Origin: Orientallactaga sibirica
Lineage: Eukaryota > Chordata > Mammalia > Rodentia > Dipodidae
NCBI GenBank assembly: GCA_036365145.1
Contig: JAEOAD010000018.1
Coordinates: 12,692,501 to 12,756,500 of the forward strand
Length of the DNA stretch: 64,000 bases
Direction of reading: 5' to 3'
The notes beneath the pieces are model-generated. The model made no database searches, was not told where the DNA came from, and saw only the letters and a list, made by a program, of their open reading frames with translations. Each line of letters starts with the position of its first letter. The first letter of the stretch is position 1. The position numbers were made by a program, and so were the translations under genes. Positions 1 through 11,338 of the stretch are shown piece by piece.

Positions 1-300
1 ACAGGCCACTGTAGGAGCTGGCCTCTTGCCTCCCATTCTCCAACTTCCTGGAGCCTGGTTCCCCAAACTGTGATCCTCATGTGTTGAAGAGTACATGGCA
101 ATGGAGTGAGTAGGCCAGAACTCCCAGTTGCCTAAGTACTTTTGATGTAGGTGCAATCTCCACAATCTGTGCATCTGTTGTTATAAACCGATCAAACACC
201 AGTACACCAATCCAGCTCACATTTAAAACAGAACACCTTCTGAAGATCCTACAGGACAAAAACTTGCTTCCTCTTCATTAGAATAAAGCGTCTCCCCAAG

Positions 301-1487
301 ATGGGTAGACCACTATGCAAAAAAGCCAACAAAAGTCATAAAACTGAGAGATCTCCACCAAGGATGCCTAGTCCTACAATGAAAGCTTCAAATGAAATCA
401 AAGAGAAATCAATAGAAATTCAATCCCAAAATGAAAACACAACAATCAATGAAAATCTGATCAAAAGAATTTCTGAACTAGAAACAAACCATAAAAAAAC
501 TAACAATTGAATCAATGAAATTGAACAGAATTTCTGCTTAGAGCATTTGGCTTTTGACAGTAGGCTTAACTTGATGGAAGAAAATATTAGAGCATTCAAA
601 ATAGGTATCAATGAATTGAAAGTGAGACAAGAAATGGAATATCTCAAAAACCGATTGGTTAACCTTAATGAAGACTTGATCAAATGTAAGAATGAATTCC
701 AGGAAGCATCAAGAAAATCAGAATTAAAACTGAAATCACACCTCAAAAAAGAGATGGACATGATGCAAAATGACCCAACAAAAAACAAATATCAAATAGA
801 GCTTATAAAAACCATGCTAGAACTCCTCACTAAGAGAGTTACTCATGTGGAAAACAAAACCTCTGACATGGAAGATAAGACAGAAGAAATTGATTGTGAG
901 GCCAAAAACTTTGCTGAATTCAAAAAATCAAGTGAACAGAAAGAATACAAGGGAACTATGGGAAACCTTAATTCAATGAATCATCTGGATAATGGGTATA
1001 ATAGGAGATAAAATCCAGACCAGAGACATAGAGAACATATTCAACAAAATTATTGATGAAAATTTTCCCAATCTCTCAAAAGAGAGGCTCATCTAGATAC
1101 AAGAAGCCCACAGAACACCAAATGACAGGACCAAAGAAGAAACTCTCCAAGGCACATCATAGTTAAAACTCTTAACAATGAAAACAAAGAGTATTAAAAG
1201 CAGCAAGAGAGAAACAACTCACAACATACAAAGGCAATCCCAGCAAAATTATGTCATATTTCTCAGTGGAAACCCTGAAAGCCAGAATGGCTTCCAATTC
1301 AAACTACTCTACCCAGCAAAATTATCCCTCATAATAGATGGTGAAAGGAAAGCTTTCCATGAAAAAAGTCAACTTGATGATTATATGAACACAAAACCAA
1401 ACCTACACAGAATGCTTCAGGGAATACTGCACACAGAAGAGTCAAACAACCAATCTCAAGAGCCAACAGGAAGAAGATCACAATAAT
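301..1487 (+). pseudogene. L1 ORF1 remnant (RNA-binding chaperone)
   Basis: ORF1p is the trimeric RNA-binding protein that coats L1 RNA in the cytoplasm. The reading frame opens at the ATG at 301 and stops at 508-510. A coiled-coil-like part rich in Lys, Glu and Leu is open at 547-1011. Sequence matching the RRM follows (ENFPNL at about 1060, then IQEAHRTPN), interrupted by stops at about 1095 and 1160. The C-terminal domain is recognisable at 1178-1486, with LYPAKLSLI near 1310 matching the family's SYPAKLSF. At least three stops and frame changes break the gene. Confidence 0.85.
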
Positions 1488-2603
1488 GAAAATTAGACCA
1501 GGCTCAAAAACATACAAAACATAAGGAATCACCAAGCCACATAGACCACCTCATCATGACAGGGATTAATTCAAACCTTACAGTAATAACCTTAAATATT
1601 AATGGTCTTAACTTTCCCATCGAAAGACACAAGTTATCAGGATGGACCAAAAAACTGGACCCTTCTATCTGCTGTCTTCAACAAACTCACCTCATCACTA
1701 AAGGTAGACACCTATTCAAGGTGAAAGAATGGAAGATGATATTCCAAGAAAATGGAAATAAAAAACAAGCAGGCATCACTATATTAATATCTGATAAAAT
1801 AGATTTCAAACCAAAAGTAATCAAAAAGGACAAAGAAGACCACTTCTTACTCATCAAGGGAATGATCCAACATGAGAACACCATAATCATGAATCTATAT
1901 GTGCCAAACACAGGTGAATTATAGTTTATAAAACAAAATCTACTTGATAATAAAACAGAAATAAACACCAACACCATCATAGTCGGAGACTTCAATACCC
2001 CACTATCATCAATAAACAGATCATCCAACACCATAAATCAACTAGATCTAATGGGCATCTACAGAATTTTCCACCCCAACGCTACAGAAGACGCATTCTT
2101 CTCAGCAGCCCATGGAACCTTCTCTAGAATTGACCATGTATTAGGCCACAAAGCATGCCTTCATAAATTCAGGAAAATTGAAGTAACTTCCTGCATTATG
2201 TCAGATCACAATGCTTTAAAGCTACAAATCAACAACAAGAGACTCATCAGGAACTCCACCAGATACTTGAGACTAAACAACACTCTTTTAAACAATGAAT
2301 GGGTTGTGGAAGAAATCAAAAAAGAAATTGTAAATGTCCTAGAATTGAATGATAATGAAAACACAACCTACCAAATATTATGGGACACAATGAAGGCAGT
2401 TCTAAGGGAAAATTCATAGCACTAAATGCCTTCATAACAAAGGGAAAGAGAGAGAGAGATCCCAAATTAATAATCTAACTGTCCACCTGGAAAAATGAGA
2501 AAACACACCCTAGGAGCTCCAGACATAAAGAAATAATCAAGATCAAAGCAGAAATTAATGAATTGGAAACTAAGAAAACAATTTTTAAAAATTGAAAAAA
2601 CGG

Positions 2604-2744
2604 AGGCTAGAGAGATGGCTTAGTGGTTAAGGCATTTGCCGGCAAAGCCAAAGGATAATGTAAGCCAGATTCACAAGGGGGTGCATGTATCTGGAGTTCA
2701 TTTGCAGTGGCTTCATGCCCTAGCTCACCCATTCTCTCCCTCCC
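2604..2744 (+). mobile_element. Dip-like SINE, 3' truncated, inside L1 ORF2
   Basis: The sequence starts 'ggctagagagatggcttag' and runs to the first part of the CT-rich region; the AATAAA tail is missing. L1 sequence resumes at about 2745. No TSD is visible and L1 bases are missing around it, so a deletion accompanied or followed the insertion. Confidence 0.85.
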
Positions 2745-4146
2745 AATTCAGGGCATACTTCCAAAATCTTTACTTCACAAAATTAGATAATCTGGAAGAA
2801 ATGGATGAGTTCTTAGACACATACCACCTGCCAAAACTAAACTCAGAGCAGTTTAATCTCTTAAACAAACCTATCACATCCATGGAGATTGAAAAGGTAA
2901 TCAAAAACTTCCCCAAAAAGAAAACTCCAGGACCAGATGGTTTCTCAGCCAAATTTTGTCAAACCTTCATTGAAGAACTAAAACCAATTTTCTCAAACTC
3001 TTTTGCATAATTGGAAACCAAGGAATCCTCCCCAACTCTTTTTATGAAGCTGCCATCACTCTATTACCAAAACCATACAAAGATGCAACAAGAAAAGAAA
3101 ACTATAGGCTTATCTCCTTCATGATTTTAGATGTAAAGATCATGAACAAAATCCTCACAATTCAAATTCAACAACACATCAAAAGCATTATCCACCTTGA
3201 TCAAGTAGGCTTCATCCCAGGGATGCAGGAATGGTTCAACATATGGAAATCAGTCAACATAATACACCACATAAATAAACTTAACCATAAGAACTACATG
3301 ATCTTCTCAAGTAATGCAAAGAAGGCCTTTGACAAAATTCAACACCACTTCATGATCAAAATGCTGGAAAGAATAGGCATGGAGGGTTTATATCTCAACA
3401 CAATAAAGGCTATACATAAAGCACCCAAAGCCCAAATAATACTTAATGGGGAAAGACTCCAGGAGTTCCCACTAAGATCAAGAATAAGACAGTGGTGCCC
3501 ACTCTCACCTCTGCTCTTCAATAGTACTAGAAATACTAACCCAAGCAATAATACAGCAAAGAGAAATAAGGGATTCAAATTGGAAAGGAAGAAGTCAAGT
3601 TGGCCCTATTTGCAGATGACATGATACTGTACATAAATAACACAAAAGTCTCCATCTCAAAACTTCTAAAGATGATTAATTGCTTCAGTAAAGTGGTGGG
3701 ATACAAAATCAATATACAAAAATCAGTAGCTTTTCTATATGCAAAGGACAAAAGGACAAATATACAGAGAAAGAAATCAGTGAGGCTGTCCCATTTTCAA
3801 TAGCAAAAAAAAAAAAAAAAAAAATTAGTTCCTTGGAAATTAGTACTAACCAAGGATGTGAAAGACGTATATAACAAAAACATAAAAATACTCAAGAAAG
3901 AAATTGAAGAGGATTTGAGAAGATGCGAAGACCTCCCATGCTCTTGGATAGGTAGAATTAACATTGTGAAAATGGCAATGCTACCAAAAGCAATATACAT
4001 ATTAAATGCAATACCAATAAAAATACCAGCAACATCCTTCACAGAGATTAAAAATAATCTCAAAATTCATATGGCATGGCAGCAGGCCTCAGATATCCAA
4101 ACATATCCTCAGCAAAAAACAGAAACAAACAAACAAAAAAAAAAAT

Positions 4147-4395
4147 GGGCTGGAGGAATGGCTTAGCGGTTAAGGCATCTGCCTGCAAAGCCAAAGGACC
4201 CGGGTTCGATTCCCCAGGACCCATGTTAGCCAGATGCACAAGGGGGCACATGCGTCTGGAGTTCGTGTGCAGTGGCTGGAGGCCTTGGCGTGCCTATTCT
4301 CTCTCTCTCTCCCTCTTTCTCTGTCAAATAAATTAATAAAAAATAAAATATTTTTTAAAAAAAGAAAGAAAAGAAAAAAAAATACAAGTTTAAAA
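4147..4395 (+). mobile_element. Dip-like SINE inside L1 ORF2
   Basis: This is a well-kept copy. The A-box region is 'ggcttagcggttaag', the B box 'gggttcgattcc' sits at 4200-4211, and the tag, CT-rich part, 'caaataaatt' tail and a long A-rich end all follow. It lies in an A-rich stretch (4110-4146), so TSD limits are unclear. Confidence 0.9.
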
Positions 4396-5081
4396 AAAAA
4401 ATAATAACCTCAGGAGGTTGAAGACCCAGACCTTAGGTCAAGTAAGTACAGCTACTTGATCTTTGACAAAGGTGCCAATAATGTAGACTGGAGAAAAGAC
4501 AGCATCTTCAGCAAATGGTGTTGGACAAATTGGATGACCATACATAGAAAAATGAAACTAGACCTACTCATCCCTCCATACACAAAAATCAAGTCCAAAT
4601 GGTTTAAGACCTCGGTATAAGACTTCAAACTCTTCTCCTACTGGAAGAAAAAATAGGAGACACTCTCCATGATTAGGAGTGGGTAAAGACTTCCTGAACA
4701 AGACCTCAGTGGCCCAGGAAATTAGACAAACACTCAACCAATGGGATCCCATGAAGCTTAAAAGCTATTTCACAGACAAACACCCCATAAGCAGAGCCAA
4801 TTACCCACCGAATGGGAGAAAATCCTTGCCAGCTATACCACTGACAGGAGCCTAATATCTAGACTCTACAAAGAAATCAAAAACTTAAACAATGAAAAAA
4901 TCAAACAACCTACTCCAAAATTGTAGTGAATAGGGAGTTCTCAGAGGAAGAATTACAAATGGCTAGCACACACATACATAAGAAAATGTCCAATATCCCT
5001 AGCCATTAGGGAATACAAATTAAAACAAGTATGAGATTCTACCTTACCCCAGTAAGGATAGAAAACATTAAAAAATCAAAT

Positions 5082-5360
5082 AAGGGCTGGACAGATGGCG
5101 CAGCAGTTAAACACTTGCCTGTGAAGCCTAAGGACCCCAGTTCGAGGCTCAATTCTCTTGGTCCCACATAAGCTAGATGCACAAGGGGGCACATGCATCT
5201 GGAGTTCGTTTGCAGTGGCTGGAGGCCCTGGTGCACCCATTCTCTCTCTCTCCTTCCTTCTCTCTCTCTCTCTCCCTGCCTATTTCTGTATCTCTCTCTC
5301 TGTCTATCTCTAATAAATAAAGTAAAATAAAAGTAAAAAGTTTCACCTGGGAAACAGATT
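5082..5360 (+). mobile_element. Dip-like SINE with exact TSD and extra 3' tail
   Basis: A perfect 14-bp target duplication (ttaaaaaatcaaat) lies at 5068-5081 and 5361-5374. The SINE body ends with 'aataaataaagtaaaataaa' at about 5310-5330. About 25 further bases (gtttcacctgggaaacagat and neighbours, about 5338-5360) lie inside the TSDs but are not part of the SINE family. They look like flanking sequence carried from the source copy. Confidence 0.9.
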
Positions 5361-6315
5361 TTAAAAAATCAAATGAAAAGAAATATTGGAGATGATGTGG
5401 AGAAATAGGAACCCTCATTCACTGTTAGTGGGATTGTAAGCTGGTACAACCACTATGGAAATAAATATGGAGACTCCTGAAAAGGATGAATATAGGGTTA
5501 CCAACAGACCCTGTTATTCCCTTACTGGGCATTTACCCTAAAAACTCCATGCCTCACTTCAGAGATATTTTTCAACCATGTTTACAGCTGCTCAATTTAT
5601 AATAGCTAAGAACTGGAATCATCCTAAGTGCCCACCATTAGATAAATGGATAACCAAGATGTGGTATATCTACATGATGGAATTCTACTCAGCAGTAAAA
5701 AAAAAATGACACAATGAAATTTGTAGAAAAATAGTCAAACTTGGAACAGATTATACTCAGCAAACTCACACAATCACAGAAAGGCAATCATGGCATGGTC
5801 TCACTCATCTGCAGTTCCTAACCTGGATCTGCCCAAGTTGCTGATATACCTGAAAAGCATCTCGAGGACTGGACAATAGGGAAGGTAGGGCTCGGAGGGT
5901 AGGTTAAAGTTGGAGGGGGAGCACAAAACTGAACCCAAATTGAACTGGTACCTTAGAAAACTATATTCTGGAAGATAGACTGAAAGGTTGAACCCGCAAC
6001 AGGACCTTGGGGGGGGGGGGACCTGAATCAAAGGGCCCTGGAGAGGGTGGAATGAAGCCTAACCTTAAATTTCTCCTGTTTTTCTCTTTTTCTCTCTCTC
6101 TCTTTTTTTTCTTTTCCCTTGGTGATGGCCTGTAACTCCTAGTACCAGGATGTGGTTAACACCCACAATGAGCTGTTGATGGGAGATACCTAGAAGGTCT
6201 TCCAAAACAAACAAGACAGACTTCTGCCAGAGCACTTGATTACCCACCACAGGTTAATGGTAAGACCCTACTGCTGAAAACACCATACGCTGTTGGCAAG
6301 GACCATAGAGAGACA

Positions 6316-7017
6316 TTTTGTTGCATTTCTGTCCGATACTCATCACTTGAAAGGAACCAGAAGGAAATATCAGAAAAACCAGAACTTGAGCAACATCATG
6401 CCAAACAAGGGCACTTTCATCCTCAAAGACATGAATAAAGGTTCTGAAATCCAAGAAAAGACTAAGAAATTACTACAAAGTGCAGGTCTAAATGCATCAT
6501 ACGGTTTTGACCTTATTAGGATGATAGTGACATGAAGGATGTCCTTATATGATGGAAATTATTAGAATAATTAGCAAAGCTTCACTGGTGTCTGAGAATT
6601 AAACATAATGCCTTAATATTATCTTCTTACCCTTTATTATTCTAATGTGGTAAAGAAATCATTATTACATGAAAGAAACACTAAGGCATTTGGAGCTGAT
6701 ACAGTAATTTCTAAATATATCATCATGGAAGATATTCTTTTAACTGTACTTGCAATATTCCAGTGAAATTGAAACTGTGATGCTGAAAAATGTTTTTGTA
6801 AATAATGTGAGGGTAAGCTATGATGCATTAAACATAATTAGTAGGAATGAGATAGTGCAAACTTGAAGATACACTTTCTTTAAAATGTATAGGCCCCCTC
6901 CCACAAAATGTTTTAAAAGAAAATAGACCAAACTGAGTAATTGGTAATAACTGACTCGTGTATAATGGTGTTCTTTGTGTTTTATTTTTCGGATTTGTCT
7001 ATAAATGCTATGTATTT
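6316..7017. other. Unassigned AT-rich sequence after the truncated L1
   Basis: This sequence is not L1-like. A frame open from 6293 to 6535 runs over the junction and yields 'FILKDMNKGSEIQEKTKKLL' and a stop, followed by AT-rich sequence like a 3' UTR. It could be a processed-pseudogene fragment or chance. I do not recognise a parent gene and see no poly(A) tail or TSD. Confidence 0.3.
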
Positions 7018-7395
7018 TTTAACATTTTTATTGAGAATTTTAATATACAAACATACTTTAATTTGATCATATTCTCATTCTATTACCATCTCTGACCCCC
7101 CTTCATCACCCCTGTCACAATAAGCACCATCCCCTTTCCAAGTACTCCTTCTGTTGTGATGTTTCTTCCTTTTTGTCCTCTTCCATCCACTATGTCAAAA
7201 TACTGGTAGGCTCAGAACTGTGCAGGTCTTGTAGGGGAAATAACAATCATTGTGAAGTAATGAATTTAACATCAGTTCATTTCTGGACAATAGTGCCAAA
7301 AATATTTCTCTTTACCCTGTGGCTCTTATATTCTTTCCACCTCTCCCTCTGAAATGTTCCCCGAGCCTTGGAAGATATGATAGATATCTTTTCTG
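7018..7395 (-). mobile_element. L1 3' UTR fragment, antisense
   Basis: The left end 'tttttaacatttttattgag' is the reverse complement of an L1 A-rich 3' end. It is followed by C/T-rich sequence and 'gttccccgagccttgg' (about 7358), the complement of the 'ccaaggctcaggg' motif in the + strand L1 tails at 18675 and 43527. It is a 5'-truncated old copy. Confidence 0.65.
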
Positions 7396-9068
7396 CATTT
7401 CTTTCTGTACCATGTTTCATGAGTATGCCTACTTGGTCTTTCTTTCATGCCTGAAACTATGCCTTGAGAGGTCAAAGAACCAAAGTCAGATGTGGTTCTC
7501 TACCTTCAGCCCATAGTTCTGCATACAACTCTGACTCCCCGCCCCCCGCAAGAGCATGGGTGAATCCTATAGGTATCCACCTCAGTTCTCTGTACTCTAC
7601 ACTGGGTCTTGAGCCACCGTCATTTTCCTGTCTTGACTCCAGCTCATTTAAAGTTGAAAACTGTATCACAGGTCCTGGCTTAGTACTTGATATACTTCCT
7701 ATTGGCACTGCTTATAGTTTTAGAAGGTAGATATTGTTGGACCCATTCTATATATCAGAAAAATAAAACTTAGAGAATGGGGTTACTCAGGAAAGTCATA
7801 TAGCCTAACCCAGAGCCAGAACGCTAATCAAGTGACTCCATTTCTTCATTGTACTCTTCATGCATACAGCCTTTGCCTTTGTAACATAGGCTGGACATAC
7901 CTTCTTCTCTACAAATGAAAAGTCTCAGGCTTAAAGATGCCTCAGCAGTAAATGACACTCACTGACACATGAAAGTCTATGTCTATGTCATTTGGACTAC
8001 TCTGCTGAACCCTTCAGGAAATGACTTCTCAAATTTCTGCATACCAGCCACCGGGAATATGCAACATTTATTAAGTTAGCAAATGGCCAACTGAATAAAA
8101 TCTACATTAAAATGGATTGTAATCAGCCTTTAGCTTTTCCAAATGAAGTTTCAAGTCCCTACTAAAGAAGCTTGAGCCAGGGTGAGAGGTGGCCAGACTC
8201 AAGTGCATGGTTCCCAGGAAGAGCCACTTAATACAATGAAGTCTCAGATCTGTCAGAGGGCTTGTCTGAGCTGGGCTTCCTGGAAAGACATCTTAAAGTT
8301 CCATTTACATTATAATAACCTCCACCCCAACTCTCAAGGCCACTTCTTTCTGCAGTCTACTGGGAAGACAAAGATACATTCCAACAGGAAGAAATCAGAA
8401 AGAATTTGGTTGACATTAAATCTTTCACTTTTATCCTTCCTGAGAGAGGAGAGGGAAAATGAAGCTGCTTCTTAAATGCTATTATTGCCAGGTTTGAATC
8501 TTTGTACTGTCATCTTAGCCTCATGCATATTAACTAAAAATCCTGGAATACACAGCTCTGACCCTCTTTTCCCACTCCCTTCCTGGCATAAAGTTAAACC
8601 CTTTCAATTGAACATGAATTAGAGGTTAGAACTATCCCACACATTTACAAAAGGTAAAATCACCAGAACCATAAATACTTCTCACTACTCCTTATCCATT
8701 TTCCCAATTTCACTGCCATTTGTGTTCTTTAGAGTTTCATAAAGGCACATGTTACTGTTTCAACTTAACCTCTATCTTTGTGCCATTAATAAGTTAAGGA
8801 CTGGTCCATGTGCGACCCAAAGTCATCCATCCCTAGAGTCAAGAAAGTAACCTGCAGGCCCTTAGCTTTTGCAAAGCTCTCTCTTGCCTTCAGCCCTCAT
8901 CATTACTACCCTTTAGTAACTGAAGTTCCCAGAAAAAAAAAAAAAAAAAAAAAGCTCACTTGGTTAAAAATTCTACTGATTAGAACTTCTGTGTGTATGG
9001 AGAGGTGGAATGTTGCAGATTAGAAGCCAAATTACCATAGCTTCTTTATCTACCTGGTAGATATATTA
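7396..9068. other. Mostly unique sequence, no gene seen
   Basis: There is no convincing exon; the longest frame (8182-8475, 97 codons) has no codon or domain signal. It contains a MIR relic (7727-7850) and a lone A run of about 22 at 8933-8954 without a SINE in front of it. Confidence 0.5.
7727..7850 (+). mobile_element. MIR relic
   Basis: The order of motifs fits the MIR core and tail: a degraded 'cccattctatatatcagaaa', then 'aaaacttagagaatggggtt', 'tagcctaacccagagccaga' and a final 'tgactcca'. It is ancient and diverged. Confidence 0.5.
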
Positions 9069-9625
9069 GTTACCTTTCTATTTTTTAATATTTTTGTTTA
9101 CTTAGAGAGAGAGAGGCAGGCAAAGAGAGTATGGGCATGCCAGGGCCTCCTACCACTGTAAACAAACTCCAGATGCATATGTCACTTTGTGCATCTGGCT
9201 TTACATGGGTACAGGGAATTGAACATAGGCCATTAAGCTTTGTGAGCAAGTGCCTTTAACTGCTGAACCATATCTCCAGCCCATCGTTACTTTTCTTGTT
9301 ACTATAAACAAACAGCTGACAAAAGCAGCTTAAGGATGGAAGGGTTATTTATATTTACAGTTCCAGGGAAAATATTCCATCATGGCTGAGAAGGCATGGC
9401 AGCAGGAACTGGTCACATTTACTCTAGTCAGGAAGCAGAGACCAAGCAGGAAGTGGATCCATGCTAGAAAACCTCGAGGCTTGCTCATAATAACATATTT
9501 CTTCAAGCAAGGCTCCACCTCCTAAAGATTCCACCATCTTCCAAAATAGTGCCACCAGCTGGGAACCAAGTGCTCAAATACATGAGCTTATGGAGGACAT
9601 TTCATAATGAAATCACAACAGTATC
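9069..9625 (-). mobile_element. MaLR-type solo LTR, split by a SINE
   Basis: Read on the - strand it begins 'tgttgtgatttcattatgaa', continues with 'ctggttcccagctggtgg'-like sequence, and ends in 'gctgcttttgtcagctgttt', a typical MaLR LTR layout. A Dip-like SINE (9081-9282) was inserted near its 3' end. Confidence 0.65.
9081..9282 (-). mobile_element. Dip-like SINE
   Basis: On the - strand it runs from 'gggctggagatatggttcag' at 9282 to an A/T-rich tail at 9081. The imperfect direct repeats 'gttacctttct' (about 9069) and 'gttacttttct' (about 9286) are its target duplication. Confidence 0.88.
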
Positions 9626-10343
9626 CATTCATTGCCCACCTCCGTATATGAGCTAACATCTTTATGACTCTTGGGTAAATCCTCTCAGAAAACACCAAGA
9701 CTGCTAACTTCCACCAACCTAAAGGCTAAGTTACCATCAGATAACATCTAAGGCCAAGAGCAGAGACTTCCCTGCTTTGCTATAGCCCACCTACCTGATG
9801 CTTCCACCAATACATATTTAAAGTGCCATGATTTATGAATTCCTTTTGTTCTATTACTATAAAAACATCATGAAACTTTTACCCCATTGAAGCAAGGCAT
9901 TTAGGATAATGTGAATTTGTGTTCCTAGGCCATGGTCACTCATATTTGGTTCCAGATTAAGCTATCTTATTCCCTTTGATGTGAGAGCTGTGTTTAAACA
10001 TCTATATCCCTCTGCCTAAATCAGTGCTTCTCACCTTCCTCCACAAAATTTTAATAAGCTAATTATCTAAAGCATATTTACCATACAAATTTCAACTCAA
10101 GGTCTATTTGTTCCAGGAAGCTTTTCCAAATCTTTTTTTCACTAATTGGACAAATGATGGCCCCCTACACCCAACTATGTTGTCAGCACTTATGCCTCCT
10201 TCCCTGGTGGTACCACAAGAACACTGAGAGTAAGCACAGAACCTGCAGTATGTAGCTCTGGGCCTGCCAAATAACAATTTCCTGCCATTGTTGCAGAGTT
10301 CAGAGGTCTGGGCTCTGGGTGGGCTTAAAACTCTCCAAGCCAA
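9626..10343. other. Unique sequence with a possible L2 relic
   Basis: There is no gene signal. Around 10110-10140 'ccaggaagcttttccaaatc' resembles an L2 3'-end motif, so part of 10090-10330 may be an old L2 fragment. Confidence 0.35.
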
Positions 10344-11060
10344 TGGCTCTGAAGCCTCAGGTTCTTGTCTGTGATTATAAAGAATTTCAAAATCCAGACA
10401 CAGATAAGTTTAACATGAAAGATTTATTTTAAGAGCAAAAGAAAGCTCAAAGGGATCTCACCACTCACAGCTGAGAGGAGGTCCCCAAAAGGGAAATACC
10501 AGGAAATCCACATAAAACTTGGATCAAGTCTTTTTATAAATTTGACATCCATTTGGGATGAGCCTCATTGCCACATTCAAAAGTCTATGAAGGGCCAGGC
10601 ATGGTGGCACATGCCTTTAATCCCAGCACTTGGGAGGTAGAGGTAAGAGGATTGCCGTGAGTTCAAGGCCACCCTGAGACTACATGGTAAATTCCAGGTC
10701 AACCTGAGCTAACCCTACCTCAGAAAAAAAAAGTCTATGAAGGACCTGGATTGGTTGGTGTGCTCAGGAGGTAAGCACAGGCTCTAGGAAGCTGTTCTTT
10801 ATTGCCATCTTGGACCAGATTGAATCGGACTGGGGTTCTAGTCTTTCCAGGACAGGGTGGAATCCATGGTCTTTTGGGCCTGTGTCCCTAGCTGACTGCC
10901 TTCAAAAGAAAGCTACCTTGTTCCAAATCTGTATCACTGTCAGATCCGCTGGTTGGAAAAGTGGACTTGGGTATGTGAAATGTCCTCTTCAAGTCAGCTA
11001 TGGATGGGGGTTGCAAAGGGTAGGAAAGAAACAAATCCTTCACACATATCTAAAACTACA
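10344..11060 (-). mobile_element. Possible retroviral-type LTR, split by a B1
   Basis: Read on the - strand there are promoter-like parts in LTR order: 'ccaaccaatccagg' (a CCAAT motif, about 10750), a TATA-like 'tttataaaaag' (about 10530) and 'aaaataaatct' (about 10425), a polyadenylation-type signal, before the possible end near 10344. The family is not recognised and the limits are uncertain. Confidence 0.35.
10594..10728 (+). mobile_element. B1-type SINE with exact TSD
   Basis: This is a 7SL-derived SINE from 'gccaggcatggtggcacatg' to 'cctacctcag' plus an A tail. An exact 15-bp duplication (aaaagtctatgaagg) lies at 10579-10593 and 10729-10743. Confidence 0.95.
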
Positions 11061-11080
11061 CTTAAAAAGCACTGACTATA

Positions 11081-11250
11081 GGGCTGGAGAGATGGCTTAG
11101 TGGTTAAGGTGTTTGCCTGCAAAGCCAAAGGATCTCGGTTCGATTCTCCAGGACCCACATAAGCCAGATGCACAAGGGGCACATGCATCTGGAGTTCGTT
11201 TGCAGTGGCTAGAGGCCCTGGCATGCCCATTCTCTCTGTGTCTGCCTTCG

Positions 11251-11287
<37 letters not shown>

Positions 11288-11319
11288 CTTGCAAATAAAT
11301 AAAATAAATTTTTTTTTAA
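11081..11319 (+). mobile_element. Dip-like SINE with TSD
   Basis: The element is complete: 'gggctggagagatggcttag', B box 'cggttcgattc', a CT repeat at 11249-11287 and a 'gcaaataaataaaataaatt' tail. The TSD is 'aaaaagcactgactatag' on the left against 'aaaaagcacttactatag' at about 11320-11337. Confidence 0.95.
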
Positions 11320-11338
11320 AAAAAGCACTTACTATAGA

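Larger units (their letters stand above)
1556..5825 (+). pseudogene. L1 ORF2 remnant (endonuclease and reverse transcriptase)
   Basis: ORF2p nicks target DNA and copies L1 RNA into it. The ATG at 1556 starts the endonuclease domain, open to a stop at 1922-1924. The domain then continues in another frame with VGDFNT (about 1984), SRIDHVLGH (about 2125) and SDHNAL (about 2204). Codon 43 (1682-1684) is Gln where the family has a catalytic Glu. The segment between endonuclease and RT is shortened around the SINE at 2604. The RT is split into three open pieces (about 2755-3010, 3121-3624, 3600-3803). They contain TPGPDGFSAKF, a motif A with Asn in place of the first Asp (3313-3315), and an intact FADD (3609-3620). 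The C-terminal part runs from 3840 to about 5825 and is broken by two SINEs. It cannot be functional. Confidence 0.92.
1..6315 (+). mobile_element. L1 LINE, near full length, inactive
   Basis: This is a LINE-1 retrotransposon in the usual order: 5' UTR-like sequence (1-300, probably continuing left of the window), ORF1 (301-1487), a short spacer, ORF2 (1556-about 5825) and a 3' UTR (about 5825-6315). The 3' UTR holds purine-rich runs, including a G tract at 6010-6020, and matches other L1 tails in the window, such as 33990-34130. The match stops at about 6315 with no A tail, so the true 3' end is lost or displaced. Stop codons, frameshifts, lost catalytic residues and three SINE insertions (2604, 4147, 5082) show it is dead. 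No target duplication can be assigned. Confidence 0.93.

Noticed and set aside
4190..4215. tRNA-like A and B boxes as a possible tRNA gene
   Set aside because: The boxes belong to the tRNA-derived head of a SINE; the sequence does not fold to a full tRNA and many copies exist.
6001..6120. G run and CT-rich tract as a possible promoter or G-quadruplex regulator
   Set aside because: Both are normal parts of the L1 3' UTR; no independent regulatory signal is visible.
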